Assembly: GCA_963978905.1 (NCBI GenBank)
Contig: OZ022258.1
Location: 26,664,716 to 26,728,715, forward strand
From: Trichostrongylus colubriformis
Taxonomy: Eukaryota > Nematoda > Chromadorea > Rhabditida > Trichostrongylidae
Length of the DNA: 64,000 nucleotides
Direction of reading: 5' to 3'
Shown: in pieces, positions 11,961 through 22,296 of the stretch
Numbering within the stretch: position 1 is the first letter of the stretch
Layout of the letters: the number at the start of each line of letters is the position of its first letter
Made by a program: the position numbers and the translations under genes
Notes under the pieces: generated by a model
Database searches by the model: none
What the model saw: the letters and a program-made list of their open reading frames with translations, nothing else
Told to the model about the DNA's origin: nothing

Positions 11961-12073
11961 CTTCCTGACTGCGGCACCAATATCACTTCCTAATGCTGGT
12001 AACGGCTCTTCGGTCATACAGATGACGGTAACGGATGCAGTTGCCAAAACTAATGCGGAAGCGATTTCCATCC
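11961..12073 (-). CDS. AIFM3-like exon with probable GC donor
   Basis: Exon of 113 nt, two bases plus 37 codons, phase 1-0. The acceptor is GTTTGCAG. It reads MEIASALVLATASVTVI, then CMTEEPLPALGSDIGAAVRK, the helix after the second glycine motif followed by the strand and the P.LG..IG motif of AIF-family NADH domains. The 3' end that keeps frame and family alignment with the next exon (RFETKGV) falls at AGGAAG|GCAAATG, which uses a GC rather than a GT donor. No GT at a suitable frame was seen nearby. GC-AG introns occur at low frequency in nematodes. Confidence 0.87.
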
Positions 12074-12234
12074 CTGCAAACGAATGAATTACGACTTTTC
12101 ATGGTTTGCTGCCGTTTATCTTTTTTATCTTTTACTTGAGGAGCCGGATGCCCTTAGTCCTCTTGGAAGTGTTGGGAGACGTCACGCAGAGACAGCGTTA
12201 GAGACAGCATTAGGGTAATGTGGTAATGGAGAAA

Positions 12235-12895
12235 TCCCTACAGGAAGTCACTCACATGGTAGTCCTGGGCCTAAGAAGGCTATCTGTGGCGAAATAAGGG
12301 TGAAAAAGCGCCTCTCCGAGCTCTAGGAACGCCGCAAAAAGCTGCAATCGCTTATCTGTCCCGCCTCTTTGACTTGTCGATCCCGCCTCTGGATGACGTA
12401 ATTCCCGATTGAGTGGGGTGGGAGCGGCCAAGGAGATGCAGCAGGATCGAAAGTTTTGAGGCGCGCTTTCGCAGTTTTTGCTTAAAGCTCACTCCAAAAA
12501 ATAGATGCTGTCGTATTTCCAAACATTCCCTTGTGTTTACTTGGCAATATGCCAATGGAAAACTATCAGACTACTCCCCTCTTGACGGACAGGTCGTCCG
12601 CGTCGAGAATCAACAGTGGAGAGGGGGTCCTGTTTCTCGGGTTTTTGGCGAATTCCATCCGTTGTTTCTTCACTGTCCTGTTACTAGGCATCTCGACTTT
12701 CACATTCACTATTTCTTTTACTTTTCGTCCAACTTTCCCCTATTGTTGCCTCTAAAGACACCAGGAGGGGTAATTTTGGCTTACTGTAGAACAGACGTAG
12801 TGTGAACGAGTTTGAGTGGCCGCCATTGCACAAACTCGCCAATTTGACGCCTTGGCATGATGCCAAAAGAAGATGGTTCTATTATAGCCGTGGTC
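12235..12895. repeat. Two interspersed repeats joined
   Basis: 12235-12750 is a copy of the 5030-5740 family (GAAGTCACTCACATGG start). From 12757 the sequence AGACACCAGGAGGGG... is the 5' part of the TTAA-flanked MITE family (2569-3028, 6377-6831), diverging after about 12895. Non-coding. Confidence 0.6.
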
Positions 12896-13278
12896 GGAGA
12901 CGCATTGTAGGAACAGAGGGTTACGTAAACAGTCCCCCTCTCCGTTCCCAACGGCGGCGGAAGACGGGACGAGGCTTTTACACAGAGGCCCCGCCCGCTG
13001 GGACCGCACTTTGTGGTGCTGTATCTTAGCCAGATTCACATTTTTCGCGTGAAATTTTGCATGAGGGCAACATTAGGCAAATACAACATAAATATATGGG
13101 TAACACAAAAACTCATTTTCCGTGGACGATTCCTTTAAGAATGAAGGGTGCATCGCGATCTTGTGTTCTTTGAAAACTGCGCCTGCATCCGCCTCTACCG
13201 CGCGCGACACCGCGTGAGGGCGGACTTATCTATCAGACTTTAGGGTAGTTTTTACTTATTTCTTTCTTATACTGTTTG

Positions 13279-13505
13279 GGTCAAGGAAAGTCGGGGGGGA
13301 GGAGACGCAAAATTTTCACCCACGTCAAAGCTTTTTTCCCTTCCTAGGGTTAGGCTAAAGCAGATGAGACCTATGCTTTGACAGATGCTTTTTAATGTGG
13401 GAGGAGGGGATATCACTTTTAGCCTAAGCCTAGTAAGGGAAAGGAGCTTCGACGTCGACGCAAAGTTGCGTCTCCCCCCCCCCCCCCCCCCGACTTTATT
13501 TGACC
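13279..13505. mobile_element. MITE with inverted ends and a poly-C tract
   Basis: GGGTCAAGGAAAGTCGGGGG at the left pairs with CCCCCGACTTTATTTGACCC at the right, and the pairing continues inward through GAGACGCAA, AAGCTTTTTTCCCTTCC and TTAGGCTAAA. The right arm has a long C tract (about 13477-13490), probably replication slippage of the terminal G/C run. Confidence 0.68.
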
Positions 13506-14339
13506 CTTCTGAGATTTTCAGGTATAGAAATGCACAATGAAGAAGATCCATAAGTAAACAAGTAAAATATGCCACTAGAAAACAGTCTAATGAGGAAATA
13601 ATTCAAAAATAAGGTTACATCAGGCCGAAAACAAGCTTTAAAATGAACGAAGCGTGGCTCGGCCATGGAAGCTTGCAGTTCGGACGGAAGCGCGCCTAGG
13701 GGGCAAATAGCGCCCTATGGCGCGTTTTTCAACGCCGCTTTCGTTAACATTGTATCTAACGAACCCATAGGTTTGTTTTCAGGCGCCATTGTTTTTGTAA
13801 ACGTTATTTCGCGCTTGCCCCCCTCCCGGTGCCTTTAAGCACGTCACCTTGCAACTAATTAGCCGATGGAGCACATGGGCGTAGCTGCCTAACGCTGAGG
13901 ACCCTACGCATATTCTGCGTAGGAAAACTCGTCCACATTACCGAGCTCAGATATTTGCTTTTGGCAATCACCACATAGACGACATCACTAAAGAGACATT
14001 GCAAATTATTGACTTTTGCAAACCTGACTCTATTTGAGTTCACAACCCCACTTCGGCTGAGAGAATAAAATAATATCCCCACGATACAGATCAGTTGGCG
14101 CTGGGTGGACGACCACTAGATAAGGTTTTTGCTGAGATTTGTTTCCAGGTCGTTCTTCTCGTTTCCATTCCCCCTCCCTCTATATTATACTTTGCATGCA
14201 CGCATCTGCATCCTCTTTCTTCCTAGCCGTCGGCACAGGATCCTACCTAAGGTTCCCATCAGAAATTATGTACTCTGCCTTTGGTAGATGGGCTTGACAA
14301 TGCCTGTCTCGCCTTCTGCGCTCTCTCCGCTTTAGCTGG
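13506..14339. other. No gene; a TTTAAGC-ended GC-rich repeat near 13700-13840
   Basis: 13698-13838 has weak inverted ends (GGGGGCAA/TTGCCCCC) and ends GGTGCCTTTAAGC, similar to the TTAA MITE termini. The rest shows no recognisable coding or repeat structure. Confidence 0.4.
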
Positions 14340-14711
14340 ACCGTGTTCACATTTTGCGCACCATGCGTCAAACTGACGCAATCATGGTCCTGCCGCGAAT
14401 GACGGCGTCAATCTGATAACGCGCACCTTTTGAAAAACGCTCGATCCAAGCACAGTACAGTATGGTAATCGTGGCGAAATCCCACGATTTGATCTCGAAC
14501 CTCGACATTGTGCCATACTTCCCCATATTCCAATTTGGATACCTGGGCTCTCGTCACCATCACCAGACTGTAGTGCGGTTGGGTCGAGTGTTTTGCGAAT
14601 GCTTGAGCATATCAGATTGACGCTGTCGCTGCGGTAGGCACATGGTTGCGTCAATTTGACGCCGACACCGGCGTCGGTGCGTCGGTGCGCAAAGTATGAT
14701 CACGGTCTTGG
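14340..14711. mobile_element. PIF-like hairpin MITE, diverged copy
   Basis: The left end GACCGTGTTCACATTTTGCG and the right end pair through TTTGCGCACC and CGTCAA/GACGCC blocks. The termini share ACTTTGCGCACCGACGC with the well-preserved 16698-17021 element. Non-coding. TTA precedes the left end. Confidence 0.6.
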
Positions 14712-15055
14712 CCTTCTCAGGGAAGGATTTTCAGAGAGTTGTCTGCTCCCTCTGCTCTTCCATCTGTTGTCAAACACCACGGTAGGGGCATGCTGTGAAA
14801 AAGAAGTCATTTTAATTGCGGAGCAGTTAGGTGTCGCAGGGCGTGACGACAGTTATTGCTCCGAAGCTTTCCTGCAACGCACTCAGTGTTTCACATCCGA
14901 GTGTTATGCATGGACCGAATAAGAGTACCTTAATGCCTAACGACTCCATATTTTGAACAATACAATGATATATAATAATTATGTGACGCAGCAGCGACGA
15001 TCAGTTCATCCGGTCGTCACAGGGTCAAGTGGCAAGCTAATGACTAGCCTACATA

Positions 15056-15900
15056 TCAGGTTGTTGCAAAACTAATTTCGGTTTCGAAGTATGTGAGGAA
15101 AATAGACTTCTTGACCTAAATTAATTCATTTCAAGGAAAAACACGCACACCATTTGGTATGTTTTTTCTGCTGTTTCAAAAACTTGTATGACTGCCGCTC
15201 TGATTGTTCCGACCGGCCGTTTCTAGGCTCCGCATAGTCATGAACAGCGCGACTTCCGAGTCATCATTTAAGATTGTGACATTCCGCAGAGGAAGAATCT
15301 CGTAATCCCAGCAATGCTTTTCGAGACGAAAATGACGAACCTTGCGAGCGGACAGTGGAGCTCTGGTTAAAAAAATTCGCTTCTGGCGATTGTGATCTCG
15401 AAGAACAATCGGGTCGCGGCGGCTGGTCGCGCTTGGTGGTGAAGATTCAGGGAGAGGTGTCGGCAAATCCGGCGACAAATACTTGTACATCAGCAAACTT
15501 AGGCGTGCACTATCCTACAGTGGCGAGACATTTGCTGGAGGTTGGCAAGTGAAGAAGATGTCGAAGTGAATGTCTCATGAGCTGACCAACTGAGCAGCGT
15601 GTGGCACGTTTTGACACCTGCTCTCACCTCCTAAATGGCTATAAAACTGAGCCATTTGTGAGTCATATTATAACTATTGATGAAGAATGGGTTCCTCACA
15701 ATAACAGAAAACGGGGACCACTCTCCCCAAACAGGAGCTCCCCTTATGATTACTGTGTTCTCCTGACTTTTTCTCTGCAGATTATCACTTCTTCGAGCCC
15801 TTAATTCTCATGTGTCAGGAACAATTTACTAATGTGGCCGATATTAATCTTCCCGTCTTTGACTTTATTGATTCTTATGATAGTAGCTGTTGAGGCTTAG
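15056..15900 (+). pseudogene. mariner transposase pseudogene
   Basis: The plus-strand frame from 15355 reads LWLKKFASGDCDLE, then LGVHYPTVARHLLEVGK, the helix-turn-helix DNA-binding region of mariner transposases. After stops and frameshifts, the HELTN linker follows (near 15570), then IITIDEEWVPHNNRKRG (15670-15720), the region of the first and second catalytic acidic residues, and DYHFFEPL (15780) near the third. Full-length mariner transposases are about 345 aa; here several stops break it. A left terminal repeat, CAGGTTGTTGCAAAACTAAT, lies at 15057-15076; no right end was found. It is an intronic insertion on the strand opposite to the host gene. Confidence 0.88.
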
Positions 15901-16072
15901 ATTAATTAAGTTCGTCGGCAAAAATGTATAGATTCTGGTGGTTTGACATAAATCAATAAACTGTGTTTAAGCTTAACCATAGCACTCTGAAGTAGGTGTC
16001 CGTTTCCGAAATGAATTTTGCTACAGCTTAATACATAGTTCATCACATAATCACTAACTGTGTTGTATGTAC

Positions 16073-16166
16073 CTATAAAAGAGCCGCCAATACACACGAC
16101 ATGTTTTCCGATGGATTGTTTAGAGACAGCGTTCGCTTCGGATGCTGCACGGAGGTAAAACACGTT
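16073..16166 (-). CDS. AIFM3-like exon: second glycine motif GGSFI
   Basis: Exon of 94 nt, 31 codons plus one base, phase 0-1. The acceptor is TAATTTCAG and the donor TATAG|GTACAT. It reads NVFYLRAASEANAVSKQ, then SIGKHVVCIGGSFI. NVFYLR and the helix after it lead into the NADH-binding Rossmann strand; VVCIGGSFIG is the second dinucleotide-binding motif (GxSxIG). It is separated from the previous exon by a 367-nt intron, the shortest in the gene. The split glycine codon is completed by the exon at 12073, which restores the family motif GGSFIGMEIA. Confidence 0.9.
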
Positions 16167-16533
16167 CTGAAATTACATCCGCATCTGCATTTTATTCTTA
16201 TCCAAATCACCATATCATTCTCCAGACTTTCAACTTTGAACTGCATATTGCGGTTCCTCAAACTTTTACGAAGGGATCAGGTTATCAACGCATGCATTCC
16301 TACCGAGCTAGTACTACGGTATCCCGCCAAGGACTAAGAGTCCCAGACTCCCTGCGTTCCTCTTCCACCTGTCGGCGTTCTGATCGGCCGGTGCTTTTGC
16401 ACCTGACCGTCCGCTCAATTCCGTGTTGCTCTGTGCGTGCCGGCTCCTTGCGTGCCTACCAGCGCTTCCAAATTAATTAGCTTTTGATCCAGTCATTGAA
16501 CTAGAAAAGCCTCGAATAAAAGTTTGCGAATAC

Positions 16534-16662
16534 CTGCAAATCAGCTCCTGGAATAGTAAGTCTCTTTGGCATGACACCCAAAGCCAATACAAGCTTACTG
16601 TATCGCATTCTTTTTCCGGTGGACAAAGCGATACTACGACGATGTGTGTCCACATGATGTAC
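16534..16662 (-). CDS. AIFM3-like exon: YSKLVLALG strand and IPGADL
   Basis: Exon of 129 nt, 43 codons in phase 0-0. The acceptor is ATTTTTTAG and the donor CAG|GTATTC. It reads VHHVDTHRRSIALSTGK, RMRYSKLVLALGVMPKR and LTIPGADLQ. The pattern V.VD followed by Y.KLVLA.G and PGADL is diagnostic of the FAD-domain region that contacts the adenine in AIF and rubredoxin-reductase families; the usual T of ATG is L here. A PIF-type hairpin MITE starts 36 nt upstream of the exon, so it sits beside the 3' splice site, a position that could affect splicing (inference). Confidence 0.9.
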
Positions 16663-16697
16663 CTAAAAAATACCATCATTGCAGGGTTGGATTGTTA

Positions 16698-17021
16698 GGC
16701 CGCTTCCATACTTTGCGCACCGACGCCGTCACGCGCGTGCCTGCGTCACGCGCGTGCCGGCGTCACGCGCGTGACGGCGTCCATAGATGATGCGGTCCCA
16801 ATCACACTACAGTATGGTGTTGTGGCCGATTCGAATCTTGGCGCTGTGCCAATAAGGTGATCGTGGCCGCTTCGTGTATTGATCGTGGCCGCTTCGTGTA
16901 TTGGCACAGCGCCAAGATTCGAATCGGCCACAACACCATACTGTAGTGTGATTGGGACCGCATTATCTATGGACGCCGTCACGCGCGTGACGGCGTCGGT
17001 GCGCAAAGTATGGAAGCGGCC
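16698..17021. mobile_element. PIF/Harbinger-type hairpin MITE with TTA target duplication
   Basis: Two arms of about 150 nt are nearly perfect complements, ending GGCCGCTTCCATACTTTGCG, with TTA on both sides (16695-16697, 17022-17024). The left arm has extra tandem copies of GCGTCACGCGCGTG. Near-identity of the arms suggests recent insertion. It lies 36 nt upstream of the AIFM3-like exon at 16662-16534, close to its 3' splice site. Confidence 0.85.
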
Positions 17022-17024
17022 TTA

Positions 17025-18189
17025 CACCACTCATGCAATCAAAGAGAACGTTTATCGGCATCCCATTCTATTAGCGCTTCGATTGGAAGCATAGGGAACC
17101 TATGCCGATATGTGTGCTGGAGTGCTGTCCTCTGTGTCTAGATGTAGCACGTTTCTTTGGTGATACACTAAGGGAGTTGAATCCGATTTTTAGTGGTTCA
17201 GGTGGTGTAAGTAACTTGATTCTGCCAACGTCATTTACTCATTCTATTCGTAAAAAAACGTAGGTCAATGCAAGTTCTGAAATACTGAAAGCTTTCACAC
17301 TAACAGTTTCGACATTTGTCAACAACAGTTCTTCTCCTTCTTTCACTTTTCCCTTTTTGTGATTTACTCACTTTTATATGTAATATGGCCGCATGTCAAC
17401 CCACAGTCAGAATGCAGTATTCGGTCTCGTACTGGAGCATTGCATGTAAGGAAGTAACAAAGGAGAGGACATCGGTGGTCACTTTTAGGTAAATACAGAG
17501 CAACTGCAGCAAGAAAGGCCATCAGTCATGGGGAAGAGGAGAATTTCTATTCACTCGCATATGGCGTTAGGCGGCATGTTGCAAATAGCGTCCAAAATGG
17601 AATTCCTGCAGCTTAGATAAGAAATCCTCCTCCCACCAGCGTGACCAACATATTGTTTTTGAAGAAGACCCTGAAGAACAGTCAGGTTGCAACACGATTC
17701 TAGAGAGGTGCAGAAATTGGTCGTTGAATTTATCACCTTTTGCATACTCTTATCACAACGGCACCAACGAAGAGCCGAAAAGATTGGGAAGGTTTCTATG
17801 ACATGACAAATGCGTTTTTTGAGGTGGACTCTCACACTGACGCATAACGTTTAACCTTTTCCGAACAAGCCTTTTTATCTATCCCCCTCATCTGTTAAAT
17901 TTTATCTGGTATGTAAGAGCATGATACTTCGCAATGAATGACTCCTTTAATATCAAAAGCTCGCAAAACGTGTTATGGAGAAGTGCTCGAACAGAAATAT
18001 ATTCGTCGGATGCTATTTATTGCTCTATTTTCTTTGGACGTAGTAACTGCGCCTGAAGCGAGTGGATTTCGCTCGCGAAGTGCGACCATTCCGTTGTAAC
18101 CTGATATGCCGTTGTACGGCAGTATGTTAATTCGAGCGCAGGTTTAGGAATGTCTTTAACAAAAAATGTGAAAGCGAAATAATTTTCAC
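17025..18189. other. Intron, nothing recognised
   Basis: Remainder of the 1.5-kb intron between exons 18276-18190 and 16662-16534. A 94-codon minus-strand frame at 17551-17835 has no domain motif. Confidence 0.5.
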
Positions 18190-18276
18190 CCTTGTCTTTG
18201 TGATCACGTTGATATGATTCTCTTTATAATATTCGTCACTTCGTAAGCGCAGATCCTTTCCTTCGATTGATGGCTT
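18190..18276 (-). CDS. AIFM3-like exon: KPSIEG...ITKTR segment
   Basis: Exon of 87 nt, exactly 29 codons in phase 0-0. The acceptor is GTTTTCAG and the donor AGG|GTGAAA. It reads KPSIEGKDLRLRSDEYY, then KENHINVITKTR, matching the AIF-family segment in which the substrate-side loop is followed by the LR.DEFY helix and a short strand ending just before a VD motif. It lies about 28 kb downstream of the previous exon. The intron holds the autonomous Helitron, several modular Helitron-like copies, two fold-back elements and mariner remnants. A perfect 154-bp direct repeat begins 104 bp on the 5' side of the exon. Confidence 0.88.
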
Positions 18277-18379
18277 CTGAAAACTGGGTCTACAATTTTT
18301 CAAATCTATCAATTTTTCAGAATAAACTCTCTCTCTCTGGAAGGCTGCTGTCCTAAATCGCGGATGAAGGGTCAGTTCA

Positions 18380-18695
18380 CCAGATTATTTCTGAGCGTAT
18401 TTTCATCTCTTCGTGAGGTGGGACTTATGGTTGGAAGGTAGCACTTTTGTGAGACAAGGAGGATAACTATCAGAGAAGCTCTGACAAGTTTCCCATCATT
18501 ATCTCCCCTACCTGTCATCCCTTTTCATAAGGCGTATTTTCCCAGATTATTTCTGAGCGTATTTTCATCTCTTCGTGAGGTGGGACTTATGGTTGGAAGG
18601 TAGCACTTTTGTGAGACAAGGAGGATAACTATCAGAGAAGCTCTGACAAGTTTCCCATCATTATCTCCCCTACCTGTCATCCCTTTTCATAAGGC
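18380..18695. repeat. Perfect 154-bp direct duplication
   Basis: 18380-18533 and 18542-18695 are identical as far as I can read, separated by 8 bp (GTATTTTC) that also occurs inside the unit. It is a recent tandem duplication or an assembly artefact. It lies in the 28-kb intron, 104 bp on the 5' side of the exon 18276-18190. Confidence 0.9.
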
Positions 18696-19381
18696 TAGCG
18701 CTCTTACGTTCCCGGTGGGATTTTTCGGTGCGAATGTTCGTGACATGTTTACTCTTTCCCATTGCCTGGTCACACTCGCCACTGTTTTTATTTTTGGAAG
18801 GGACCATATAGTTAGAGAGCATCTTGCTCATAGTACTCATTCTGTTGTCACCTGTCATCTTAAAAGCACCAGATAGGTGATTTTGGCTCTTTGCTGAGGA
18901 TGAAAGTTGCGCCGTTGCCGATTTCAACCCGTGTCAGGAATGCGCCGTTGGCCTCACCAACACAAACCAGTGCTTAAACCCGTATCAGGAATTGGTGGCG
19001 TCGGCGTGCAAGTATTGAAAAAATCCAAAAGACAGCCAGAAGAACAAACAAAAAAAGCAAAAGTTGGTGAAACATGTTGAAATGGGGCCCTCGATAAGTC
19101 GAGAGTTCGATCTCAACTTATTCCTCAGAGAGAAAATTGGGATGTGCACGCGAAATTGGAAGGGAAATATCGCACAAGTGCAGATTAGCTCAAACCATAC
19201 ATCCATATATAGAGCATGACTTTCGCAGGTCTTCAGACGCGCCTATCAAAGTTTACCTGGAGATCCCATTGTCAGGGAAAAGAGTAGTCAGAACAAGATT
19301 AAAAGATGATCGGCGCTGTTAGGAAGAGATCATTAAATAGATCAAAAATATTGAAAATAATTAAATAAATATATTATAAAA
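18696..19381. other. Intron, nothing recognised
   Basis: No family-like frames, splice-flanked exons or repeats shared with the rest of the window. A minus-strand 85-codon frame (18670-18927) begins inside the 154-bp duplication and has no motif. Confidence 0.45.
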
Positions 19382-21305
19382 CCAGCTGGCAGGCGCACAC
19401 TACTGCGCGCGATTCATGGCGATGCTGTGCAAAATGAGTTTGATCGGCACGACACAGTTGTGTATGGAGTTGAGTGGAAACTTCCTTTCCTCAGCTTACA
19501 GCTGAGTTATTATTATTTGGATAAAAGCAGAGGAGAGGGCGTGATAAAAAAGCATTTCGGTGTTATCATACTCCAGTCGCTTTGAATCGAGCCCGTTTTA
19601 CACGTCATGGACACGAATCGCGCGCAGTAGTGTGTGCAAGCCATCTGGTTTAGGTCATCATTGGGAGTTTGAGTAGTTCAGACATCGGTAGTTTTGTATT
19701 CGATTGCATCGATTGGTAACAATTTAATCATTTACTGAGCATCTAATTCCTACACATTGTTAGTAGATCCAAAACCGATTATCGATCTATATCGTTTTCG
19801 TAAACATGCTTCATTATTCGGAATTTTGCATAGTTGAGCGGTTGATACCCAGTGTTGCTGAGAGTACTGCATGAGAAAATGACTGCGAGTGAATCGCTTG
19901 CTTTGCTATCACAAATATTGGTTGCATCATGTAGATCGCAGTATCAAGAGAAATGCATCATTTTTTGGAACGCTAGGCAATTCAGCGGTCGATACATCAG
20001 CCGGTGATATCAGAATAAACAAAATATGTTCACCCAATGGCACTGAGCATCAGACGCTTTTGCTAAAGCGGTCGTATAGTAGTAACAAGCAATGTAAAGG
20101 ATTTCATCCCACCCAATTCCTAACGGTTCTTATCAGAATCTGTAAGCTCTTATCAGTTTCACTGTGGCACCTGTACCCAACAATACCATTGAGCTCCCCG
20201 TACCCTAAAATACCTGCGAATGTGAGCATTCCACTGTTAGCCGCAAAAGCGTACCGGCCTTGGTGACATTTTCCTTCTCACGCTCCTAGTCGAATCTTAA
20301 CAACCATTATCAGTTTGGGTCATCCACTTATGAATGTCCCCATCCCTGTCTGCTAAACACCCATGAGTGTCAGCGCTCTTGGATCAACGCGAAAGGCGAA
20401 ACGAATTTGGCGACATTCGTCTTCTCATGCTCCTTATCAAATTTTATCAGTCGTTATCAAGCTTTATCACCCACCTTTATTGTCCCTGTCTTACCCCGCA
20501 GAACACATGTGAGCATGAACTCTTCGGGACCAATGCGAAAAGCGAAACGGGTTCGACGACTCTAGCCTTTTTACGCTCCTTATTGAATCTTGTCAACAGT
20601 TATCAAGCTGGATCACCCACCCCACAATATATGTCTCCGTCCCACTCCGCAAGAGCCCTGTGAGTATGAGCGCTCCAGGACCAATGCAAAAAGCCAAACG
20701 GATTCGACGACTCTAGTCTTTTTACTCTCCTTATCGGATCTTATCAATTGCTAACAATGCGAGTCACCCACCATTAATGTCCCCGTCCCACTGCTGAATA
20801 CCTATGAGCGTCAGCGCTCCTGGACCAACGCGAAAGGCTAAACGAATTTGACGACTCTAGCCTTTTTACGCCCCTTATCGAATCTTGTCAACAGTTATCA
20901 AGCTGGATCACCCACCCCACAATATATGTCTCCGTCCCACTCCGCAAGAGCCCTGTGAGTATGAGCGCTCCAGAACCAATGCGAAAAGCCAAACGGATTC
21001 GACGACTCTAGTCTTTTTACTCTCCTTATCGGATCTTATCGATTGCTAACAATGCGAGTCACCCACCATTAATGTTCCTGCCTCATCCCGCAAAACACTT
21101 ATAAATGTCAGCACTCTTGGATCAACGCGAAAGGCGAAACGAATGTGACGACATTCGCCTTCTCATGCTCCTTATCAAATCTTGTCAACAGTTATCAAGC
21201 TGGATCACCCACCCCACAATATATGTCTCCGTCCCTCTCCGCAAGAGCCCTGTGAGTATGAGCGCTCCAGAACCAATGCGAAAAGCCAAACGGATTCGAC
21301 GACTA
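19382..21305 (-). mobile_element. Modular Helitron-like element, 148-bp array copy
   Basis: Minus orientation. The 3' terminus CCAG (CTGG on the minus strand), preceded by A, is at 19382. It is followed by the ~270-bp fold-back tail (19382-19648), the A-module (19651-20230; marker TCGATTGGTAACAATTTA) and then the 148-bp array. The microsatellite and 5' TC end are missing, replaced at 21305 by an inverted A-module of another copy. Confidence 0.75.
20230..21305. repeat. Satellite-like array of ~148-bp units (about 7 units)
   Basis: The marker GAGCGCTC or CAGCGCTC and its variants recur near 20371, 20520, 20668, 20813, 20962, 21109 and 21260, a spacing of 146-150. Each unit holds CCAANGCGAAA..GCNAAACG, TTATC..ATCTTATCAA and GGATCACCCACC. 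Alternate units resemble each other more than neighbours, hinting at a dimeric order. Shorter arrays of the same unit lie in the other family copies. Confidence 0.85.
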
Positions 21306-21794
21306 GCAAAGCAGGCGATTCATTCTCTCATGAGGTGCCGGCAGCAATACTGAGTATCGACCGCTCGCCTATAGAAAATCCCAAATAGTGGTGCATGTCT
21401 GATAAGCATCGATAAGTGGCATATGGATCTACCACCAATATGTAATAGATGTTCAGCAAACGGACAAATGGCTACCACGTGATGCTGCTGGATCTAGAAT
21501 TGACCATCCCTGAACTATCTAAACTCCCAATAGTGACCACTTCAGCCGAGGAGCTACGCGATTAGGGGATTCACCCATGTCATTCCTGAACACTGATGGT
21601 CGATATCATTGTAACCAAAGGTATGGACCGCTAAATCATGTGCACCTCTGGGAAATGGTGATCTTCCACAGCGGTGGTATCATCGATATCGGTGAATATC
21701 TATCACCTATTCGTAGAAAGTAGATGTTCAGCAAAAAGTTAACCACATAATTCTGTTGTGTTGATCGCGCAGTACTGTGCGATAGCCCAACTGG
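21306..21794 (+). mobile_element. Modular Helitron-like fragment with CTGG end
   Basis: Plus-orientation A-module (marker GCAGCAATACTGAGTATCGACC at 21344) and a 3' end with hairpin-forming GCGCAGTACTGTGCG and CCCAACTGG|T (21794). The 5' part is lost. Confidence 0.6.
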
Positions 21795-21815
21795 TCATTT
21801 TATAATGCGGTACTG

Positions 21816-22294
21816 GCAGCAACCCTGAGTATCGACCGCTAGACTATGCAAAATTCCAAATAGTGAGGCGTGTTTACGAAAACGAAAAACCTCGATAATC
21901 GGGATATGGATCTGCTATCAATGTGTAGGAATTAGATGCTCAGCAGGTGAATAAATTGTTACCAATCGATGCGATCGAATACAATATATCGATCTCTAAA
22001 CTATCCGAATTCCCAAATATGACCTGAACCAGTTGGCTGGCGCACACTACTGCGTGCGATTCATGTTGACAACGTGAAAAATGGGTCCGATGAAAGCGAC
22101 TCAAGTATCATAGCACCGGAATGCTTTTTTTATCACGCCATCTTCTCTGCTTTTTTCCAATTCAATAGCTCAGCTGAAAGCAGAGGAAAGGAAATTTCCG
22201 CTCAATTCCATACACAACCGTGTTCGTGCCGATAAAACCTATTTTGCACATCATCGCCATGAATCGCGCGCAGTAGTGTGCGCCCGCCAACTGG
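21816..22294 (+). mobile_element. Modular Helitron-like fragment: A-module and fold-back tail
   Basis: The A-module from 21816 is followed by a 267-bp fold-back tail beginning CCAGTTGGCTGGCGCACACT at 22028 and ending CGCCAACTGG|T at 22294. The next copy starts two bases later. Confidence 0.7.
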
Positions 22295-22296
22295 TA

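Noticed and set aside
15176..15496. 106-codon minus-strand frame
   Set aside because: Antisense shadow of the mariner transposase pseudogene on the plus strand.
16746..17094. Mirror-image frames with MDAVTRVT on both strands
   Set aside because: They are translations of the two arms of the PIF-type hairpin MITE.
20230..21305. Regular ~148-bp repeats considered as a CRISPR-like array
   Set aside because: Units are contiguous without unique spacers, and the context is eukaryotic with transposon modules.
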